Source of the DNA: Bombella pluederhausensis
GTDB lineage: Bacteria; Pseudomonadota; Alphaproteobacteria; Acetobacterales; Acetobacteraceae
Direction of reading: 5' to 3'
Length of the DNA stretch: 64,000 nt
Assembly: GCF_026385525.1 (NCBI RefSeq)
Contig: NZ_JANIDY010000001.1
Coordinates: forward strand, 124,001-188,000
Positions 45,101 to 52,780 of the stretch are shown here, in pieces; position 1 is the stretch's first letter, and each line of letters starts with the position of its first letter. The notes under the pieces are model-generated. The model worked only from the letters and a program-made list of their open reading frames with translations. It was not told where the DNA came from and did no database searches. The position numbers and the translations under genes are program-made.

Positions 45101-47582
45101 AGCGGCGCTGAATGTGGCGGGGCAGGTTGGCCGTGTCGTGAATAATGGGACGCTCTCTGTGACAGGTCAGACGGGTGATGTCTCCAATAGTGGCGGCCAG
45201 ACTGGCATTTACGGCACGGGGCAGGTTGCTTCCATGACCAATACCGGCACGGTAGTTTTGCGCGATCAGGCTAAAGTGACGGGTACATTGGATCAGCGGT
45301 CTGGCGTGGTCATAATGGCTGATAGTGCTAGCATTGGCACGCTGAACAGTAATGGTTCGCAGGCTCTTGATCATGTGGCTGGGCTGGACCGGACAGATGG
45401 CAGGATGAGTGCTGATCGTCAGGCCTATATTGCAGAACAACTCAAGACAGTTACCGATCCACAGGCCAAGGCGCTGCTGTCGGCTGTGCACGACAGTATG
45501 ACGGGCAATTCTGGCGCTGTGCTGAATGATCTGAAAGGTACAGGTAATCTTCTTGTTGTTGCCGATAACGCCAAGGCCGGTATTGGTACTCTGACAGGTT
45601 ACGGGACCGGCTATCTTGGCAAGGGTTCAACACTGACACTGACGGGTAATAACACCTCTTACGGTGATGCTCTGTTTGGTCAGGGTGGACTGATCGTTCA
45701 GGGGCAGAATGTCGTCTTTAAGGGAACGAACTATTATTCTGGTGGAACGGAGATTGCCAAAGGGGCGGATGTGACCGCCGGGACGCAGTCTCTGGGTACG
45801 AATGGCATTAACATTGCAGGCTCTCTGACGATTGAAGAAAATGGCACGGAAAGCCTCGATAATCCCCTGAGCGGTTCCGGCGTCTTCAACAAGACAGGAA
45901 CGGGCACTCTGACACTGGCCCAGTCTGTTGATGACAGTCATTTTGAGGGCACGACCAATGTGCGTCAGGGTGATCTGGCCGTGAACACGACTCTTAACGG
46001 GTCTACGAATGTAGCGGCTGGGGCCACGATCTCCGGTAGCGGGACCGTCAATAACCTCAATCTGGACTCGAAGGCATCTCTTGGTGTGACGCTGGATGGC
46101 AGCAAGGGTGTGGCCACAGCGTTGACGCTGACAGGCAGCCAGAACCATCTGAATGGGGCGCAGGTGGCCGCTACGGTCAATGACCTGTCCAGCATGGTTC
46201 TGCAACAGCATTATAAGACCACGGTCCTGAAGCTTGCTGATACAGCAGAGGCCTCCGGCACACTGGCTGAAAAGGCCCAGATGTCCAATGGTACGGATGC
46301 TCAGGCTTCCCCTCTGCATACGGCTTTCTTGAGCGGTACGGTGTCCGAGGCGCAGGATGGGCGTAGCTGGGTCATGGATTATGTGCGTGAGGCTAATTTC
46401 AGGAGTTATGCTCAGTCTCGCAACGAGACGCAGGTGGCTTCCAGACTGGACCGTGCTACGGCATCAACAGGCTTCATGAATGCACTGGTAGGGTCTGCCA
46501 TCCAGACGGGTGAGCAGGTTCGTGGGGCCTATAATGCCCTCTCTGGTGAGATCAATGCCAGTGCCAAGACGGCCATGGTCAATGACAGCTTCTATGTTCA
46601 GGAGATTGTCGTGGATCGTCTGGACTGTGCCGGGGATGCGATGCGGGCTCGTGCTCATGATGGCAAGCAGCAGACAAGCGGCTATTGCGATGTGGACCCA
46701 ACCCGTCATGTGTCTGTCTGGGGAACGGTCTATGGGCAGAAAGGTGGCCAGTCTGGCGGCAGTGCCGGGGCGGCTCATATGGGTCAGTCCACTGTAGGCT
46801 GGGTCATGGGGGCGGATACGGGTCTGGCAGGCGGCTGGCGCCTTGGTGGGCTTCTGGCCTATGGGCGTGACTGGTTCAGTGTGCAGTCTGGCCGTGGTTC
46901 CTCGGCTCATTCCAACTCGGCAACCCTTGGGGCCTATGTGGGCAATGCGTGGCGTGTTGGTGGGCTGACGGAGAATGCAGCCATCACCTTTAAGGGTGGG
47001 CTGAGCTATTCATGGAACATGCTGCATACGAACCGCCGCATCACCTACGGGGATTATGCGGGGCGGATGTCGTCCAACAACCGGACGGGGACGGGGCAGG
47101 CCTTTGCTGAGACGGGGTATCGCATGGTCTTTGCCAGCGAGAGCCGTCTGCCGCTTGAGGTCGAGCCTTTTGCCCGGATGACCTATCTGAATTATGATCA
47201 GACCAATTACCACGAGCATGGCGCTGATGCGGCTCTTGCGGTGAAGGGGCGGAACAGCTCCATCGGTTTCTCCACGGTAGGGGTGAAGCTGGCTACGAGC
47301 GTGAATATCGGCAAGGTGATCTTCTCGCCGCATCTGGAGGCCGGGTATCGCCGTGCCTTTGGGCGGACGAATGCGTCCGTGCGGGAAGGGTTTACGTCTC
47401 TGGCGGGTGGATATGGCATGAGCGTGCAGGGCACGCCGCTTTCCATCAATACGGCGCAGATCAACACGGGCTTTTCGGCCCATCTGACGGATCGTATCGA
47501 TGTGAATGTCGATTATATCGGCCAGTATGGTGGGCATCAGACCAGCTCTGGCGGGTCTGGGAGCTTCCGTTACAAGTTCTGA
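42162..47582 (+). CDS. large autotransporter with Thr-rich repeats (type Va secretion)
   Basis: The 1806-residue surface protein starts at a GTG with GGAG 8 bases upstream. It has an extended signal peptide (basic residues 24-34, hydrophobic core 35-49, cleavage likely after SRA near 53), a passenger and a C-terminal barrel (about 1515-1806) ending in Lys-Phe. The passenger has an AT-rich head (about 80-400), a Gly/Asn-rich region, Thr/Ser-rich tandem repeats (about 719-815) and a second beta-helical part with motifs such as TVTLSGQNDYSGAT. The junction before the barrel, NALSGEINASAKTAMVNDS, and the barrel itself resemble those of the 2376-residue protein at 24890. Adhesion is likely; the target is unknown. 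Confidence 0.9.
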   Translation: MPRHDVFPSKGLGYSSGLSSSCAGQRNRKSRLKYIGMSVSVLALMIGSAGASRADDAQPMDVITQADGQTGTVTISVPTGQTNVFGSANNAYAGLSKNDYDKLSNAGLLSKGKGDYYGDYTVINAKSLNITGGGTVETGNTSTDFSKNTLNQINIVNGTLHYSNDKPTPAVTYWDGIDISKKIYGPDSRNTDMNISGDGTLLIDHWDTSIYNNVRQLNGSGRVEVFNSAKGDPDEGAGFSIYGSGSHFSGTIEGQGKFDISREFPVNTEYNDDAEELPTWSEVHINTAFSDFDHATIKNIGLLEISAAGLERYVAVDPTTGQSLVPPPREMGNVFFHNGARVDVGELLIAAGTDGTSDLSDHSPEEFPTASDATVVVRDSGSILNAAQLVIGQQTSIVQEGGHYGTLPAASHGTLWISDGASATISGGGINGGIYLGNIAGNGPDERTNDSNTNPYSPEGEGHGVIHVTGDQVGYDASGNFVNSGTAGQSAQLNVQNGGLWIGPVDGGKGSGDIIVDHGGQLNLDNSFAVLGGQNGAGNIAINQGGTATITGMQPLGLVAENQGPTFNTQRQGALTVSDGGTLNIGTSTNAGLLKLYGDLNLAQGSTTTFYEGTTSEKGNKGDAYNSHAEVNGNVTLGGNIQIAGITGQNKGQNGAIDAGIYHLIDYTGTLSGQQQATLVATKAGQALSYVHDDATKSIDVLVAQATTNGTGTTTSTGSTTGTAPSAGNTSTTTGHETTASTTGTAPSAGNTSSTTTGHDTTASTAGTAPSAGTTSTTTGHDTTASTTGTAPSTGNTSTTTGHDTTASTTGTTGSNTGTNSGVTEAQQSAPKAWSGENAVLTSQGVSDGKAGSPVAPASFIGWGGTVAVEGSKAQPVQTSSVNFGFGEYTLAGGALAAAPTSNGQNMLNVNATAGSRGTIATPIVDDGAAKTGLMKTGAGTVTLSGQNDYSGATGVLAGTLNVARDGVISDKSQVSVVQGAALNVAGQVGRVVNNGTLSVTGQTGDVSNSGGQTGIYGTGQVASMTNTGTVVLRDQAKVTGTLDQRSGVVIMADSASIGTLNSNGSQALDHVAGLDRTDGRMSADRQAYIAEQLKTVTDPQAKALLSAVHDSMTGNSGAVLNDLKGTGNLLVVADNAKAGIGTLTGYGTGYLGKGSTLTLTGNNTSYGDALFGQGGLIVQGQNVVFKGTNYYSGGTEIAKGADVTAGTQSLGTNGINIAGSLTIEENGTESLDNPLSGSGVFNKTGTGTLTLAQSVDDSHFEGTTNVRQGDLAVNTTLNGSTNVAAGATISGSGTVNNLNLDSKASLGVTLDGSKGVATALTLTGSQNHLNGAQVAATVNDLSSMVLQQHYKTTVLKLADTAEASGTLAEKAQMSNGTDAQASPLHTAFLSGTVSEAQDGRSWVMDYVREANFRSYAQSRNETQVASRLDRATASTGFMNALVGSAIQTGEQVRGAYNALSGEINASAKTAMVNDSFYVQEIVVDRLDCAGDAMRARAHDGKQQTSGYCDVDPTRHVSVWGTVYGQKGGQSGGSAGAAHMGQSTVGWVMGADTGLAGGWRLGGLLAYGRDWFSVQSGRGSSAHSNSATLGAYVGNAWRVGGLTENAAITFKGGLSYSWNMLHTNRRITYGDYAGRMSSNNRTGTGQAFAETGYRMVFASESRLPLEVEPFARMTYLNYDQTNYHEHGADAALAVKGRNSSIGFSTVGVKLATSVNIGKVIFSPHLEAGYRRAFGRTNASVREGFTSLAGGYGMSVQGTPLSINTAQINTGFSAHLTDRIDVNVDYIGQYGGHQTSSGGSGSFRYKF
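44319..44600 (+). repeat. Thr/Ser-rich tandem repeats of 66-69 bases
   Basis: A unit coding for TTASTTGTAPSAGNTSTTTG-type sequence recurs with starts at 44319, 44385, 44454, 44520 and 44586, that is 66, 69, 66 and 66 bases apart. Copies are nearly identical at the DNA level, so copy number may vary between strains. All changes would stay in frame. Confidence 0.9.
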
Positions 47583-47585
47583 TAA

Positions 47586-47624
47586 AGTGGGAGGGTCGTC
47601 CGTATGGGCGGCCCCGCTTTCTAT
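47586..47624 (+). terminator. possible terminator after second autotransporter
   Basis: GGGTCGTCC and GGGCGGCCC can pair imperfectly around GTAT, followed by CGCTTTC. It is the first hairpin after the stop and is weaker than the one that follows. Confidence 0.4.
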
Positions 47625-47641
47625 GAGACAGGGATAGGAAA

Positions 47642-47672
47642 AAGGGCCTGACGGTATATTCCGTCAGGCCCT
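47642..47672 (-). terminator. terminator after fumC
   Basis: A perfect 12-base stem (AGGGCCTGACGG with CCGTCAGGCCCT) has a 6-base loop and is followed on the minus strand by TTTTT. It ends the fumC transcript and may also stop readthrough from the autotransporter. Confidence 0.85.
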
Positions 47673-47700
47673 TCCCATATGTGTCGCATGAGGCGTGTGA

Positions 47701-49107
47701 TTACGCCTTGGGTGGTGTGATGTTCGGCTGGAGCATCAGTTTCGGGTCAGCGACACGGTCATATTCCTCACCTGTCATGAAGCCGAGGGCGAGGGCACTC
47801 TGGCGGGGGCTGAGGCCATGTTCCACGGCATGATGTGCGACCTGAGAGGCCTTGTCATACCCAATGCTGGGGGAAAGAGCCGTGACCAGTACGAGGGAGT
47901 GGTCAAGTTGTTTGCGGATATGTTCCTCATTGGCTGTTGTGCCTTCAATGAGGAAGCGGCGGAAGTTCTCCATACCATCATGAAGCAGGGTGAGGCTCTG
48001 CATGATGTTCTGAATCATGAGAGGCTTATAGGCGTTCATGTCCAGCATTCCGCCAGCACCGCCCATGCCTACAACGACATCATTTCCCATAACCTGAAGG
48101 CAGAGCATCGTCAGGGCCTCGGCCTGTGTGGGGTTGATCTTGCCGGGCATGATGGAGGAGCCGGGTTCATTCACGGGCAGGTTCAGTTCACCCAGCCCGG
48201 CACGGGGGCCGCAGGCAAGCAGGCGGATGTCATTGGCAATTTTGAACAGACTGCCCGCTAGCGTCCGCAGGGTGGAGGAGAGATGCACCAGCGCATCATG
48301 AGCCCCTTGAAGGGCGAATTTGTTAGTGCCGCTGGTGAAATCAAGCTGGGTGAGACGGGCAATTTCCTTGCAGGCCCGTGCAGCGAATTTTGGGTCGGTA
48401 TTCACGCCGGTGCCGAGGGCTGTCCCTCCCAGAGCGAGGGGAAGCAATCCGTCACGGGCCTGTTCCAGACGCTGGATGTTGTCTTCCAGCATTCCGGCAT
48501 AGCCTTCCCATTCCTGCCCCAACGTGATGGGTACGGCATCCTGAAGATGGGTCCGGCCTACTTTCACGATGTGCTTCCACTGCGCTGCCTTGTGGGCAAT
48601 AGCTCCGTGCAGCCGTTCCAGAGCTGGAATCAGGCGGCGATGAGTGGTCAGTGCACTGGCGATATACATGGCACTGGGAAAGGTATCGTTGGTGGACTGC
48701 GCCATGTTCACATGGTCATTGGGGTGCAGTGGCTTTTTGCTGCCCAGCTTCTGCCCGGTGATCTGGCTGGCCCGGTTGGCGATGACCTCATTGACGTTCA
48801 TGTTGAACTGTGTGCCAGAGCCCGTCATCCAGACATGAAGCGGGAAGTGGCGGTCATGCATCCCGCTCATGATTTCATCACAGATGCGGATGATGAGATC
48901 AGCTTTGTCATTTTCCAGCCGCCCGCTGGCGGCATTGGCGACAGCACAGGCCCGCTTGAGGATCGCATAAGCCTCAATCATCTCACGGGGGATGAGCTCC
49001 TGCCCGATGCTGAAATAGCGGAGCGACCGCTGGGTCTGCGCTCCCCAGAGAGCCGTCTGGGGAACATCAATCGGGCCGAGGCCATCAGTTTCTGTACGGT
49101 TTGCCAT
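47701..49107 (-). CDS. fumC: class II fumarate hydratase
   Basis: FumC interconverts fumarate and malate in the TCA cycle and needs no Fe-S cluster. The 468-residue length is typical. Signatures are [20 protein letters not shown] near residue 95, [16 protein letters not shown] near 180 and the superfamily signature [16 protein letters not shown] near 315. The gene lies 39 bases downstream of the malic enzyme gene on the same strand, so the two may form an operon that converts fumarate via malate to pyruvate. A strong terminator follows the stop. Confidence 0.96.
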   Translation of the reverse strand: MANRTETDGLGPIDVPQTALWGAQTQRSLRYFSIGQELIPREMIEAYAILKRACAVANAASGRLENDKADLIIRICDEIMSGMHDRHFPLHVWMTGSGTQFNMNVNEVIANRASQITGQKLGSKKPLHPNDHVNMAQSTNDTFPSAMYIASALTTHRRLIPALERLHGAIAHKAAQWKHIVKVGRTHLQDAVPITLGQEWEGYAGMLEDNIQRLEQARDGLLPLALGGTALGTGVNTDPKFAARACKEIARLTQLDFTSGTNKFALQGAHDALVHLSSTLRTLAGSLFKIANDIRLLACGPRAGLGELNLPVNEPGSSIMPGKINPTQAEALTMLCLQVMGNDVVVGMGGAGGMLDMNAYKPLMIQNIMQSLTLLHDGMENFRRFLIEGTTANEEHIRKQLDHSLVLVTALSPSIGYDKASQVAHHAVEHGLSPRQSALALGFMTGEEYDRVADPKLMLQPNITPPKA

Positions 49108-49146
49108 GTACGGGGGTCCTGCCAGAGGAAGATGAAGAAAAGAGGA

Positions 49147-50814
49147 TCAGACGGCCTGATAGGGCTGATAGCGGGGCCGCCAGCTCAGGGCAGATAGAGC
49201 CTCCTGCAAGGCGACATCATTAAAGGCGGGGCAGAGCTGTTCCTTCTGGGCCTGTTGGGCTACGGCATAGGCCACTCGTAGGGCCACGTTCTGGATGTTT
49301 TCAAGTGGGGGAAGGAGGCTGGTCCCGCCTGTTTTCAGGGGGGAGAGAGCGGCTACAGCCTGAGCGGCAGCCATAATCATGCCTTCACTGATGCTTTTTG
49401 CCTTGCAGGCCAGCGCCCCGAGCCCAAGACCGGGGAAGATGTAGGAATTATTGGTCTGGTCGATGGTGATGCTGCGGTCGTCAATCTCCACGGGTGTGAA
49501 GGGGCTGCCCGTGCTGACAATGGCCCGCCCGGCTGTCCATGTCAGAATGTCCATCGGTGTGGCTTCAACATGGCTGGTTGGATTGGAGAGAGGGAAGATG
49601 ATTGGGCGGGTGCAGTATGATGCCATCTCCCGGATCATTCCTTCCTTGAACAGTCCTGCCTGACCGGAAACACCAATGAGAATGGTGGGATGTGTCTGGC
49701 TGATGACATCGGCCAATGTGCGCCCCTGTCCGTTCTGAGCTGTTTCGTCCTGACGGGCAAACAGGGCCTGCCCTTCGCTCAGCCCTTCCATGTCGTGCGT
49801 CAGCAGGCCGTTGCGGTCCACGATGTAGAAGCGCTTGAGGGCATCTTCCTGCGATAGACCTTCGGTCTTCATGGTGGCAAGGAGCAGCTCGGCAATACCG
49901 ATCCCGGCCGCACCGCCGCCTGCAAAGGCGATGCACTGTTGTTCCAGTGTTTCTCCCTTGGCTTTCAGGGCGCTGAGGATGGCGGCTGTGGCAATGCCTG
50001 CTGTTCCCTGAATATCGTCATTGAAGCTGGGCAGACGCTCCCGATAGCGTTGAAGCAGCGGGGCAGCATTGCGGCCAGCAAAGTCCTCCCAGTGCAGCAG
50101 GCAGTCCGGCCAGCGGCCAAGCAGTGCCGTTACGAATTCCTCAATGAAATCCGCATAATCCTGCCCCTTCAGGCGGGGGCTGCGGCTGCCGATATAGGTA
50201 GGGTCGTTGCGGAGCGTGGCGTTATCCGTGCCGACATCCAGCGTTACGGGCAGCATCAGGGCCGGGTTGACGCCAGCGCAGGCCGTGTAAAGGGAAATCT
50301 TGCCGATGGGGATGCCCATGCCATTGGCACCGAGATCACCGAGACCAAGGATGCGCTCGCCATCCGTGACGATGACGAGGCGAATGTCATCATTGGGGAT
50401 GGCGGCCAGACGCTCGGCCATGTGGCCCCGGTCCGCCCCGGAAAGGAAGATGCCCCGTGGCTTCTGCCAGATTTTGGAGAATTCCTGACAGGCCTGCCCA
50501 ACGCCCGGCGTGTACACAACCGGCATAAGCTCTGCGAGATGCTTCTGCATCAGGGCGTAAAAGAGTGTCTCGTTATTGTCCTGAATGGAACGGAGGCGGA
50601 CATGGCGGTCCAGAATGTCCGTTTCACTCATGATGTTTGCATAGGCCTGATCGACCTGTTCTTCCAGTGTATGGATGCCAGGGGGAAGCAGCCCATGCAG
50701 CCCCAGAGCCGTGCGTTCTTCCCACGGGAAGGCGGTGCCCTTGTTCAGGAGCGGGTCATTCAGCACAGCCATGCCACGCTGGGCAACGGGGCGGGAAGAA
50801 GGCGTAGCGGGCAT
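49147..50814 (-). CDS. NAD-type malic enzyme
   Basis: The 555-residue enzyme should decarboxylate malate to pyruvate with reduction of NAD(P)+. Length and layout match the MaeA/SfcA group (about 560 residues, no phosphotransacetylase-like extension). Visible motifs are MPVVYTPGVGQACQ near residue 95, TDGERILGLGDLGANGMGIP near 150, the metal-binding FNDDIQGTAG near 263, and FAGGGAAGIGIAELLL as the nucleotide fold. GGAGG lies 9 bases before the ATG. fumC follows 39 bases downstream. Coenzyme preference between NAD and NADP is not certain from sequence alone. Confidence 0.94.
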   Translation of the reverse strand: MPATPSSRPVAQRGMAVLNDPLLNKGTAFPWEERTALGLHGLLPPGIHTLEEQVDQAYANIMSETDILDRHVRLRSIQDNNETLFYALMQKHLAELMPVVYTPGVGQACQEFSKIWQKPRGIFLSGADRGHMAERLAAIPNDDIRLVIVTDGERILGLGDLGANGMGIPIGKISLYTACAGVNPALMLPVTLDVGTDNATLRNDPTYIGSRSPRLKGQDYADFIEEFVTALLGRWPDCLLHWEDFAGRNAAPLLQRYRERLPSFNDDIQGTAGIATAAILSALKAKGETLEQQCIAFAGGGAAGIGIAELLLATMKTEGLSQEDALKRFYIVDRNGLLTHDMEGLSEGQALFARQDETAQNGQGRTLADVISQTHPTILIGVSGQAGLFKEGMIREMASYCTRPIIFPLSNPTSHVEATPMDILTWTAGRAIVSTGSPFTPVEIDDRSITIDQTNNSYIFPGLGLGALACKAKSISEGMIMAAAQAVAALSPLKTGGTSLLPPLENIQNVALRVAYAVAQQAQKEQLCPAFNDVALQEALSALSWRPRYQPYQAV

Positions 50815-50894
50815 GGGTATGATCCTCCGGAATCAGGGCAGGCTGGAAAATGGTGCCGATGATAGGCTCATGGAGGGTGAAAAGGAACCCGCCT

Positions 50895-51272
50895 TCAACC
50901 TTTGTTAAGGTGTAGCCATCGATCCCCCGCAAAGCGGAATTGGGCAAAGATGAATCCTGCAGCCAGCCCTGCCAGCATGAGCGGGATCACCCAGAGGGAG
51001 AAAGGAGCAAAAAGCTGGGGAAAGAGTAACCGGGTAAGGCTCAGAACGAGCGCCAGACCACAGAGAGAGCAGATCAAACTTTCCCGCCGGACAGGGCCAT
51101 AATGTTTTTCTGCATGGCAGTGGGCGCACTGGCTGGCAGTTGTCTGGATGGGCTGATGACAGCAGGGGCAGGCACTCAGGCTGCGAGCGGGCAGGGGCTG
51201 GGTGGTATTGCCCAGGCGTGTGGCTGCACTGCGGGTGAGACGGGCGAAATATGATGACGGACCAGACTTCAT
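50895..51272 (-). CDS. zinc-ribbon membrane protein at end of ccm operon
   Basis: The 125-residue protein has two or three Cys pairs, CPCC, CAHC and SLICSLCG, typical of a zinc ribbon, followed by two hydrophobic helices (about 70-90 and 92-112). Its start overlaps the ccmI stop by 4 bases, so it is translationally coupled to the cytochrome c maturation genes. I do not recognise a named family. A role in heme or thiol handling near the membrane is possible from context alone; it could equally be an unrelated passenger of the operon. The CAHCH sequence is reminiscent of CxxCH heme sites, but there is no signal peptide placing it in the periplasm. Confidence 0.7.
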   Translation of the reverse strand: MKSGPSSYFARLTRSAATRLGNTTQPLPARSLSACPCCHQPIQTTASQCAHCHAEKHYGPVRRESLICSLCGLALVLSLTRLLFPQLFAPFSLWVIPLMLAGLAAGFIFAQFRFAGDRWLHLNKG

Positions 51273-51727
51273 GGTTTTGCGCCCTGTGTGCTGGGGGAAG
51301 GTGTCATGGTACTGGCAGGCGGCATGATGGGCGATGTCTTGAAAGCAGACGCCTGAACCTGACTGGCAGGCTGCGGCCCAAAGAAAGGCTGCCCGTTGAT
51401 GGCATAGAGGAGCAGCGCCAGTATCGGCACAAGCACCAGAGTGGCAATGCCTATAATCTTATGCGCATTGCCAGAGCCGGAGAGGCTTTGGGGTGGGTTC
51501 GAGACATGATTGATGATGTTCCGTTCCGTCTCGATGCGGGCAGCATCATAGGGCTGTTTTTCCAGCAGACCTGCCTGCCTGTCCCGGTCCAGAGAGTCCA
51601 GCCGCCGCTGGTAGAGGGAGAGGGTTGGGTCTTCCGTCTGGCTGGAGACCCGTGTCCGCATGATGAGACTAAGCCCGACAGGCAGCCCCACGAACAGGCA
51701 GATGAGGGCAACGATCAGAAGCGACAT
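51269..51727 (-). CDS. ccmI: cytochrome c maturation protein CcmI (short form)
   Basis: The 152-residue protein has an N-terminal helix (about 3-22), a loop with LYQRRLDSLDRDRQAGLLEKQPYDAARIETER-type sequence typical of CcmI, and a second helix near 88-108. Full-length CcmI has an extra TPR-containing periplasmic domain that binds apocytochrome; here the protein stops after a Pro/Ser-rich tail of about 40 residues, so that domain is absent. CcmI and CcmH/F form the heme ligation complex in System I. It starts 4 bases after the ccmH stop and overlaps the zinc-ribbon gene. Confidence 0.8.
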   Translation of the reverse strand: MSLLIVALICLFVGLPVGLSLIMRTRVSSQTEDPTLSLYQRRLDSLDRDRQAGLLEKQPYDAARIETERNIINHVSNPPQSLSGSGNAHKIIGIATLVLVPILALLLYAINGQPFFGPQPASQVQASAFKTSPIMPPASTMTPSPSTQGAKP

Positions 51728-51731
51728 GGGG

Positions 51732-52184
51732 TCAGTCCTTTTTCAACATGCTGTTCAGGGTACGGCGTTCTTCTTGTGTGAGAGGAGTCGGCGGCGGAGC
51801 GGAACGCTGCCAGAGGCGCCGTACCAGCAGCAGCGCTACCATAAGGCTGAGCAGGGGCATAAGCCAGAGCAGGGCCGTGGCAGGCGAGAAACCGGGGCGC
51901 AGCCGGATGAACTCGCCATAGCGCTGGGTCATCCATGTCTCGATTTCCGTGGCGGAGCGCCCCTGCTGGAGCTGCTGGCGGACAATATGGCGCAGGTCTC
52001 TGGCTAGCGGGGCAGAACTCTCCTCAATGCTCTCATTCTGGCAGACGAGGCAGCGGAGCTGCTGGCCGATCTGCTGGGCTTTCTGTTCAAGGGCAGGGTC
52101 AGGCAGCATTTCATCCGGCGTATCCACGGCCAGACAGGGCGTGATGGTGAGGAGCAGCAGGCAGAGGGCAAGGAGCAGCCTCAC
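51732..52184 (-). CDS. ccmH: cytochrome c maturation protein CcmH
   Basis: CcmH is a periplasm-facing thiol protein that reduces apocytochrome CxxCH sites before heme ligation. The 150-residue protein has a signal/anchor (about 2-18), the characteristic LRCLVCQNESIEES motif with Cys45 and Cys48, and a C-terminal membrane helix (about 103-122). Translation starts at a GTG whose bases overlap the ccmG stop (GTGA), with GGAGG 8 bases upstream. The frame is open for a further 115 codons upstream, but that lies within ccmG and is not used. It is followed by ccmI after 4 bases. Confidence 0.92.
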   Translation of the reverse strand: MRLLLALCLLLLTITPCLAVDTPDEMLPDPALEQKAQQIGQQLRCLVCQNESIEESSAPLARDLRHIVRQQLQQGRSATEIETWMTQRYGEFIRLRPGFSPATALLWLMPLLSLMVALLLVRRLWQRSAPPPTPLTQEERRTLNSMLKKD

Positions 52185-52780
52185 GGTTTTGCCTCCAGAT
52201 GCGGGATGATTTGCGTTTGATAGATGGTCTCTGTCAGTGCCCCTGTACCATGCCAGACAATGCGCCCTCCTGCCTGAGGATCGGGCATGATGAGGAAGGC
52301 TTCCGGTACGCCTGTCACGCCCCAGTCTATGGCGCCTTGCCCATCCTGATCCATGCCCAGCCGGGTGAAAGGGTGGCCTGCCTGTTCCAGCCAGTGGGCA
52401 GCACGGGCGGGCTGGTCTTTGTAGCAGAGGCCCCAGAGTTCCAGCGGGGTAGCATCGCTGGCCAGAGAGGCGGCAAGCTGCCGAAGGAAAGGGATTTCTT
52501 CCACGCAGGGCAGGCACCATGAGGCCCATACGGAGAGCAGAACAGGCTTCTTTATGTTCTGGAAGTTCTCACGGGTCAGACCGGGCAGACCGGGAGCGTC
52601 AGGCAGGGGCGGTAGTGCAGGGAAGCCGGGGACGGGCTGGCCTGTCAGAGGGGTATTGATGGCTCTGGGGTCAAAATGCCCCTGATTCAGACCATGCAGC
52701 ATACGGACAAACCCGATCCCCAGCCCGGCAGCCCCCAGCGCAGGCAGAGCGGCCAGAAGATGGCGGCGTGTCAGTCTCAT
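52181..52780 (-). CDS. ccmG: thiol:disulfide interchange protein CcmG/DsbE
   Basis: CcmG is a membrane-anchored thioredoxin-like protein that keeps the apocytochrome thiols and CcmH reduced. The 199-residue protein has an N-terminal membrane anchor (about 7-28) and a thioredoxin domain with WASWCLPC (Cys89, Cys92), plus the GVTGVPEAFLI cis-Pro segment near residue 160. The ATG at 52780 overlaps the ccmF stop as ATGA; the open frame begins further upstream inside ccmF but lacks support. ccmH overlaps its 3' end in turn. The Arg-Arg pair at residues 5-6 is probably just positive-inside charge. Confidence 0.93.
   Translation of the reverse strand: MRLTRRHLLAALPALGAAGLGIGFVRMLHGLNQGHFDPRAINTPLTGQPVPGFPALPPLPDAPGLPGLTRENFQNIKKPVLLSVWASWCLPCVEEIPFLRQLAASLASDATPLELWGLCYKDQPARAAHWLEQAGHPFTRLGMDQDGQGAIDWGVTGVPEAFLIMPDPQAGGRIVWHGTGALTETIYQTQIIPHLEAKP

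Noticed and set aside
52185-52529. N-terminal extension of CcmH
   Set aside because: It lies within ccmG in another frame. The GTG at 52184 follows GGAGG and gives a normal signal peptide and length.
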